Source: Ascaphus truei
Lineage: Eukaryota; Chordata; Amphibia; Anura; Ascaphidae
DNA length: 64,000 bases
Direction: 5' to 3'
NCBI GenBank assembly: GCA_036426205.1
Contig: CM071573.1
Span: 40,506,106 to 40,570,105 of the forward strand
Part shown: piece by piece, positions 58,502 through 64,000 of the stretch
How the letters are laid out: the number at the start of each line of letters is the position of its first letter
Numbering within the stretch: the stretch's first letter is position 1
Made by a program: the position numbers and the translations under genes
The notes under the pieces: generated by a model
What the model was told of the DNA's origin: nothing
The model's input: only the letters and a program-made list of their open reading frames with translations
The model's database searches: none

Positions 58502-59391
58502 CACATTGTATTGCAAAATATGAAAATGTCAATATTTAGACTAAAACCTTAAATTAACATTATATATAGTCTCTTGTTATATAAACTATAAGCTGTAGCA
58601 CTGAAAAGTTCAAAAGTAAATTACACAATAGTGTACTTTATTAAAGACACGATAATCTCTTTTAGCAGCATCATTGTAATACTGTATGAATGTACAAAAA
58701 AGCTGCATCAAATGTGAATAATTTCTTATATTTGGTGCAACAACAAGCAGATTATAATAATACAGGTTTACTTTATATCTAGCATAGTTGGCAGTTAAGG
58801 TGTTTAATACCTCATCTCCTGAAGGACAGTAGTCTGGCAACTTTTATAGCACTTAAACTTTGCTGTTAAAAAAAAATGAAAGTTAAAAAAACAACCAAGG
58901 AGGCTAATATATGCAAACACTTACTTAATATCATTCACAAAAGATGAAAATATGTGTATGACATTAACATTACAAGCAACCTCGTATATTTTTTTTCATG
59001 TGTGAAAGTTGTGATGTGCTGTATCTCTAAATTAGATTTTAAGAAAAAGAGAAGTTACCTTACAAATAAAAAATGAGTGTTTATATCATAAAAGAATAGT
59101 CCCTCTCTAAACACAACAGCCCAAACAGCCCTGCTTCTCCCTCTGAACTGTTTTCAGAAATGGTGCAGCTCGTGCGGCAAATAACTCAGCATGGCACAAA
59201 GAATAACACAGAAGTGCTTGTGAAAATGTTATTTTGGAATTGAATATAAATCACTTTTTCGCTGCTTGAGGGTACCACAATACATCATTTAATCCACAGA
59301 TCGTACTGATAGAAATGAGTACAATTCTAAAGTACGGAGAAACAGTTTCAGGCGCGGAGACTCCTGCTTGTGCAGCCAACACAACACAGAC

Positions 59392-59701
59392 AAACAATTT
59401 CTTCAAAGCGCAGGTCTCCTCAAAGACCGAGATACAAAGTGGAGCTCTACTCGCAAGTTCATAATGCAATACTCCATTTAATGTGATAGCCAAGAACAGA
59501 GGAGAAATAATGTTTCAGGTCCTATATGGACCTGATGAAAGGTCCATATGGGACCTGATGAAAAGTCCATATGGGACATGAAATGTCTTTCCACTGTTCT
59601 TAGCTGTCACATTAAATGGAGAATTGCATTATGAACTTGTGAGTAGAGCTCGATTTTGTATCTCTGTCTTTGAGGAGACCTGCACTTTGAAGAAATTGTT
59701 T
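59392..59701. mobile_element. Foldback with two-box motif at its centre
   Basis: AAACAATTTCTTCAAAGCGC...AATGTGATAGCCAAGAACAG pairs with CTGTTCTTAGCTGTCACATT...TTTGAAGAAATTGTTT. The centre has tandem CCTGATGAAA and GGTCCATATGGGA units and closes with GAAATGTC. Confidence 0.85.
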
Positions 59702-61832
59702 AAGGAGAGAAATGGCAAATACTGAAGTAAAAATAAACAATTGTGTATCATGTTGTATGAAAGTATAAAGCTTTTTGCATGTCAGCAGAACCACGAGAGG
59801 AGCACATTCACATCATGTGTTATGCAAGTCTTGTTATCTTGGTGGATATTCCCTTGCACAATCAGTGACATTTACAGATGTAGCAAGACTTACTGTTTTC
59901 CGCACCGGAGCAATCCACAAAACCTTGACTGCCCCGGCATCGGAGGATTATTGCTGCGGTGGGGGCGGGTCCAAAACGGATGCATGGACTCCCCCTCCAC
60001 AGCGTGACGGCACTATCTCCGGAACTGTGGCTTTAAACTTTTTCAGTCTCGGCTGCAGAGTCAGTGAGTCTCGTGATATCCATATGTTTAATCTCTGTAA
60101 CCCTTATTTACATTGAAGCGTGTGTGTGCGCGTGTGCGTGTGCGTGTGTATGTTCTGCCCACTTTTGCACCATGGTGCAGTGTTCAGCTATCAGTGCAGA
60201 TTATTTCACTCGATTTATCTAACAGAATGCTACTGAACCAATATCCACAGAGGTGAGTAACACAGCATTGTGTCTCTCAACATGCAGCAGAGAAGACACT
60301 AGATTTCTTAGTCTCTTCCATGGTTTACAAAACTCCTTCTTCAAGTCTCCAAGAAGCTACAATGATTTCTCTTTAATAAGTCCCCAGTGACACGCTAATG
60401 AGATAACTGCAAAGTTATATGTGGCAGCTTTGGTTAGTCTACTTACTTACAGAAAATTACCAAATTGGTTTTACATTTAGGGAATATTAATAGGAGTGAT
60501 CCCAATAAGCCTCCTGTCCCTTAAAGCTTCCCTACTGTAATAGCAGGGTCTCCAGATAATTCTCTCTTTCTGTTGTTTGCTTGGTTAACAAATGAATCAT
60601 TTTATTATTTAAAAAAAACATACAAAATGTACTTTATATTTCCAAGATATATATATAACTGTATATAAAATAATCATTATAGAAACAAATCAAGCTATGA
60701 CCACAAGCACTAACACATTGCACAGTGATAATTCTCATATACATATAGTAGTGGGTACAGGGTTAAATATAATTAAATATATTAAATATTCTGAGTTCAC
60801 AATTAAATAAAATGGTAAATGAGGTATATGCGATAAGACGCTTGTGACGGTTACTCAGGATATGATCAAAAATACACAGAATTTGATGTGTTCTTAGGTG
60901 AACAGAAGGAAACTCTTGGGAAATGTTGATGGGCAGGTTTGCATTTTTAGGACTCTACTGTTTGTCCGATCAGATCTAATGTACGGCATTTACAACTGCA
61001 GTGCAATGCAAGCCATTCCTGCTCCCTGAATTCAAGCACTTTAGCTGTATAGTGAAATAGTAGAAAGAATGCAGAAGACGTGCATGGAATGCTCAGCTGT
61101 CTTCGGGTTAACCAAGAAACAAATCTATGAGGTAGCACTTTCCATTGTGCTGCTTTGCGAAAGCTACAAAAATCAGTGTTGCTGATCCATTCTCTAATGA
61201 TATGATACCATCTGGTCGCCTTACACATGCTCTCTATCTTTCAGGATAGTTTTGAGGTTGATGCTTTCAGTGACAGTCTTGGAGCCAAGATAGAGCTGTC
61301 TAAGCTGATAGCAGGCTCCTCACTTTATCAATTTACAAGCCAAAAATGGAGATATTCTTGTCACTGCAGTGAATTGTGATGACAAGGCTGCTACATGGGC
61401 ATATTTATCCATCCGCTTATACACACTCTACACACACTTACAATGTGCAAATGTGACTGCAAACATGCTATTTACCATAAAGAACAACATCTCAAACCCA
61501 CAGAACATGAGAAGTCATTCTTTAATAATCGTCCCTGTTCAGCAGTGTCAGCAGGTCTATTACTTCAATGGGAAATGTACTGTATGTAATCCCACAATGT
61601 ATGGAGATTATATATCAAAGAATATATAAGAAAAAGTGCTACTTACGTACTATGTAATAGTTTGTGAATGCATATGTGATTACTGTGATATTCCAGAATT
61701 AAATACACTTTTTAAAAGTTGCAGGTGTTCTATATGACCAAACTCTGAGCCAAAAAATGTATATAAACAGATACAGATAAAAAAATAGTGATATGTACAT
61801 ATAGTACTTGTAAAAATACTATTATGTAGAAA
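59702..61832. other. Intergenic: nothing recognised
   Basis: AT-rich; a short (GT)n-like tract at 60118-60150. Frames here lack family motifs. Confidence 0.4.
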
Positions 61833-62090
61833 ATAAAATAGAGGAAAAATGGTTAAAAAAAAAAGCAGCGCACAACCAAGGGAGTAAGGTCCAAAAACAA
61901 AAAAGTTTTATTGGGTCATGAATAAAAAAAGAGGTACACAGCTCTCCTACGCGTTTCGTACACTTCTGTACTTTATAAACTACAGAAGTGTACGAAACGC
62001 ATAGGAGAGCTGTGTACCTTTTTTGTTTTTGGACCTTACTCCCTTGGTTGTGTGTTTTTTTTACCATTTTTCCTCTACTGAAGTTATTAC
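61833..62090. mobile_element. Foldback with two-box motif as the loop
   Basis: TAGAGGAAAAATGGTTAAAA...CTACGCGTTTCGTACACTTC pairs with GAAGTGTACGAAACGCATAG...TACCATTTTTCCTCTA. The loop is CTTTATAAAC, a box 1 variant. Confidence 0.85.
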
Positions 62091-62402
62091 AGCGGCTGGC
62101 ACGCCACAGAAAGACCTCCTGAAGTGGGACACTCTATACCAAATGTGAGTACTTTCCTGATTAACGATTATTTTGAAGACACCCCCAATTAGATTATATA
62201 TCAACCCCAGATTGCATGATTATTGAAAGTAAAAAAAATAATGCATCTGCGTCTCCAAGCAACACACTCACTATCTTTATCATCTGATGCTAAAATATTA
62301 GTAGCAGCGTTATTTCATGTTTGTTATAGGATAGTTTGTGGGTTATGAAACCATTCAATGGACCAACACATCAGCCATAAAAGGTAATTTTGTACATAAA
62401 CT

Positions 62403-62436
62403 TTCAAGCCTGCAGACAGGGGTCTCTTCATCAGAT
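62403..62436 (-). repeat. Two-box motif, single
   Basis: Reverse strand: TCTGATGAAG, AGACCCCTGTCTGCAGGCT, TGAAAGTTTAT. Confidence 0.55.
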
Positions 62437-62463
62437 TTCCTTGTCCTATTGATATCTTGAACC

Positions 62464-62647
62464 AGGAGTGACCAACTCCAGTCCCCAATGGCCACCAAAA
62501 GGACAGGTTTTAAGGATATCCCTGCTTCAGCACAGGTGGCTCAAATCAGTGGCTCAGTCAATGACTGCACCATCTGTGCTGAAGCAGGGATATCCCTAAT
62601 ACCTGCCCTGCTGATGGCATTTGAGGACTGGCGTTGGTCACCCCTGC
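62464..62647. mobile_element. Palindromic nonautonomous hAT element, copy 9
   Basis: Ends AGGAGTGACCAACTCCAGTC and GTTGGTCACCCCTG. Same inner palindrome as the other copies. Confidence 0.75.
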
Positions 62648-62773
62648 TCTAGAGTCCTGTGAAGTTTCTATCTCTTACAATCTATATTTAGGAGAAACCA
62701 CCAGTATGTGATTTATACTGATGGAAAATACGTCTTACAGGTATTTAGCTATTGTGACCTTCTTTGTAACACA

Positions 62774-63477
62774 TGAATACAAAAAAGATGGGGGAGCACA
62801 ATGGTCGGAAACAGGCAGTGTTATATAACTAATAGTTACTTTTTTCTAAGGTGAAGCAATTGTAACCTGAGTAGGTGTGGTAGCTCAGGTGTCTAATGTC
62901 TAATTGGGGAGGGTGGACACACATGAGTGTATGTGTGTTGGTGTAAAAGTGGAATAAAGGTATATAAGACTTACACGCCTTGTGTAAGCCCTTCGCATCA
63001 GAGTTTCTTTAGGGGTCCCGTGTGCTTCTGATGGGACCCGCTCGCGACCAGGAGGGCAGCCGCAGGTCCGGGAGAGCAGCCGCAGGTGAAGCAAGACACT
63101 GCAGCTGAAACACCCCAGCTGGAAGGAAATTTCCCCTGGAGCGGCACTGTGAACCAAAGAAGGAAGTGGACTGTAAAACAAGAAGAAGAACCAGCATCGC
63201 AAGAAGAAAAGCCTCATCAGAAGCACATCAGGGACTCCTAAGAAACTCTGATGCGACTGGGCTTACACAAGGCCGTGTAAGTCTTATATACCTTTATTCC
63301 ACTTTTACACCAACACACATACACTCATGTGTGTCCACCCTCCCAATTAGACATTAGACACCTGAGCTACCACACCTACTCAGGTTACAATTGCTTCACC
63401 TTAGAAAAAAGTAACTATTAGTTATATAACACTGCCTGTTTCCGACCATTGTGCTCCCCCATCTTTTTTGTATTCAT
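62774..63477. mobile_element. Foldback with about 265-base arms
   Basis: Arms 62774-63036 and 63213-63477 match almost fully (TGAATACAAAAAAGATGGGG...GCATCAGAGTTTCTTTAGG). The spacer of about 176 bases is GC-richer. CTTCTTTGTAACACA occurs at 62759-62773, right at the left arm, and again at 63636-63650, 159 bases past the right arm. Confidence 0.88.
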
Positions 63478-64000
63478 TAACTATAAGGGTCCTGGATAGA
63501 TCCTGCTGGGGTTCCGAGTCACAAGAGGATACCACCCGAAAACCATTTACAGGCAGTATTACACCATTCTTTTTATACTTCTGCACATTAGATATAACAA
63601 AGAGAGATAGCGCCCGGGTACCTTCGCAAACAAACTTCTTTGTAACACACCCAGATCACCTTTATACCGGTCGTAAGAAAAAACAAGCACAACTTGAAAT
63701 GATTTATTAGCTCTTCTTGCTGGATACTAAGAGTATGAGTTGTGTTTACTTTAGGCTATTAACTGTCTGATATTTGTACATCAGCATCACAAAAGCCTAA
63801 AATGTCTCTTCTCTGTTGGATTTGGCGCCTTTTGTCACAATCTATAAGGAGCCGCGTCTTACTCCCTATGCCGTGCAGTGGCAGCGCTGTCAGATCCAGA
63901 TACTTTTTGGGCTTTTTTTTCCATTAGCAGAGAGACAGAAAGGTTATAAGACCCAGAATGAGAGCGTCCCTCAGCAGCCCTATCAAATTAATTGAGAGTG

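Noticed and set aside
63009..63357. Arg-rich frames in the 63 kb foldback
   Set aside because: Fall within the arms and spacer of an inverted repeat; no homology recognised.
1..64000. CRISPR arrays, bacterial operons or phage genes
   Set aside because: No spacer-repeat pattern; introns and transposon content show vertebrate DNA.

Overview
This window is vertebrate genomic DNA, most likely from an anuran amphibian. It holds the 3' half of one intact host gene, GFRA1 (GDNF family receptor alpha-1), on the + strand. Evidence for a vertebrate is the interrupted reading frame with GT-AG introns and a protein close to mammalian GFRA1. The frog assignment is weaker and is an inference from the repeats: palindromic hAT elements, hairpins with ACGCGTTTCG cores, CR1 and L2-type LINE tails, and Gypsy-like solo LTRs.

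Region 1-33.7 kb: six coding exons of GFRA1 (3117-3453, 14851-14960, 15752-15886, 18943-19133, 31300-31353, 33558-33716) join without breaking frame. They give 328 complete residues after one split codon, ending in a GPI-anchor signal. The signal peptide, domain 1 and the start codon lie upstream of the window. The introns are packed with transposon remnants: nine palindromic nonautonomous hAT copies window-wide (seven in these introns), three TTAA-flanked MITEs, a solo LTR with a GAAAC duplication, a minus-strand LTR, LINE fragments and several snap-back hairpins.

Region 33.7-64 kb lies downstream of GFRA1: 3' UTR of unknown length, then intergenic sequence with no intact gene. It contains a degenerate forkhead (winged-helix) coding sequence on the - strand (47234-47820), a recent-looking 1.3 kb palindrome (48.37-49.66 kb), a broken L1-type LINE with other elements nested in it (49.64-52.7 kb), two adjacent solo LTRs (43.56-45.17 kb), GC-rich hAT MITEs that carry RFX X-box-like and CRE-like sites, a Tigger-like MITE, a MIR-like SINE, and long repeat-poor AT-rich stretches that may hold conserved noncoding elements.

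The most unusual structure is a two-box motif seen at about 13 places: box 1 (near CCTGATGAAG), a short hairpin-like spacer, then box 2 (near CGAAACGCGT). In seven long inverted repeats the symmetry centre lies at or next to box 1, which suggests that the motif takes part in making the inverted duplications. The second is the forkhead sequence, whose recognition helix is unlike that of known FOX proteins. Identities of repeats come from reading alone; no search was run.
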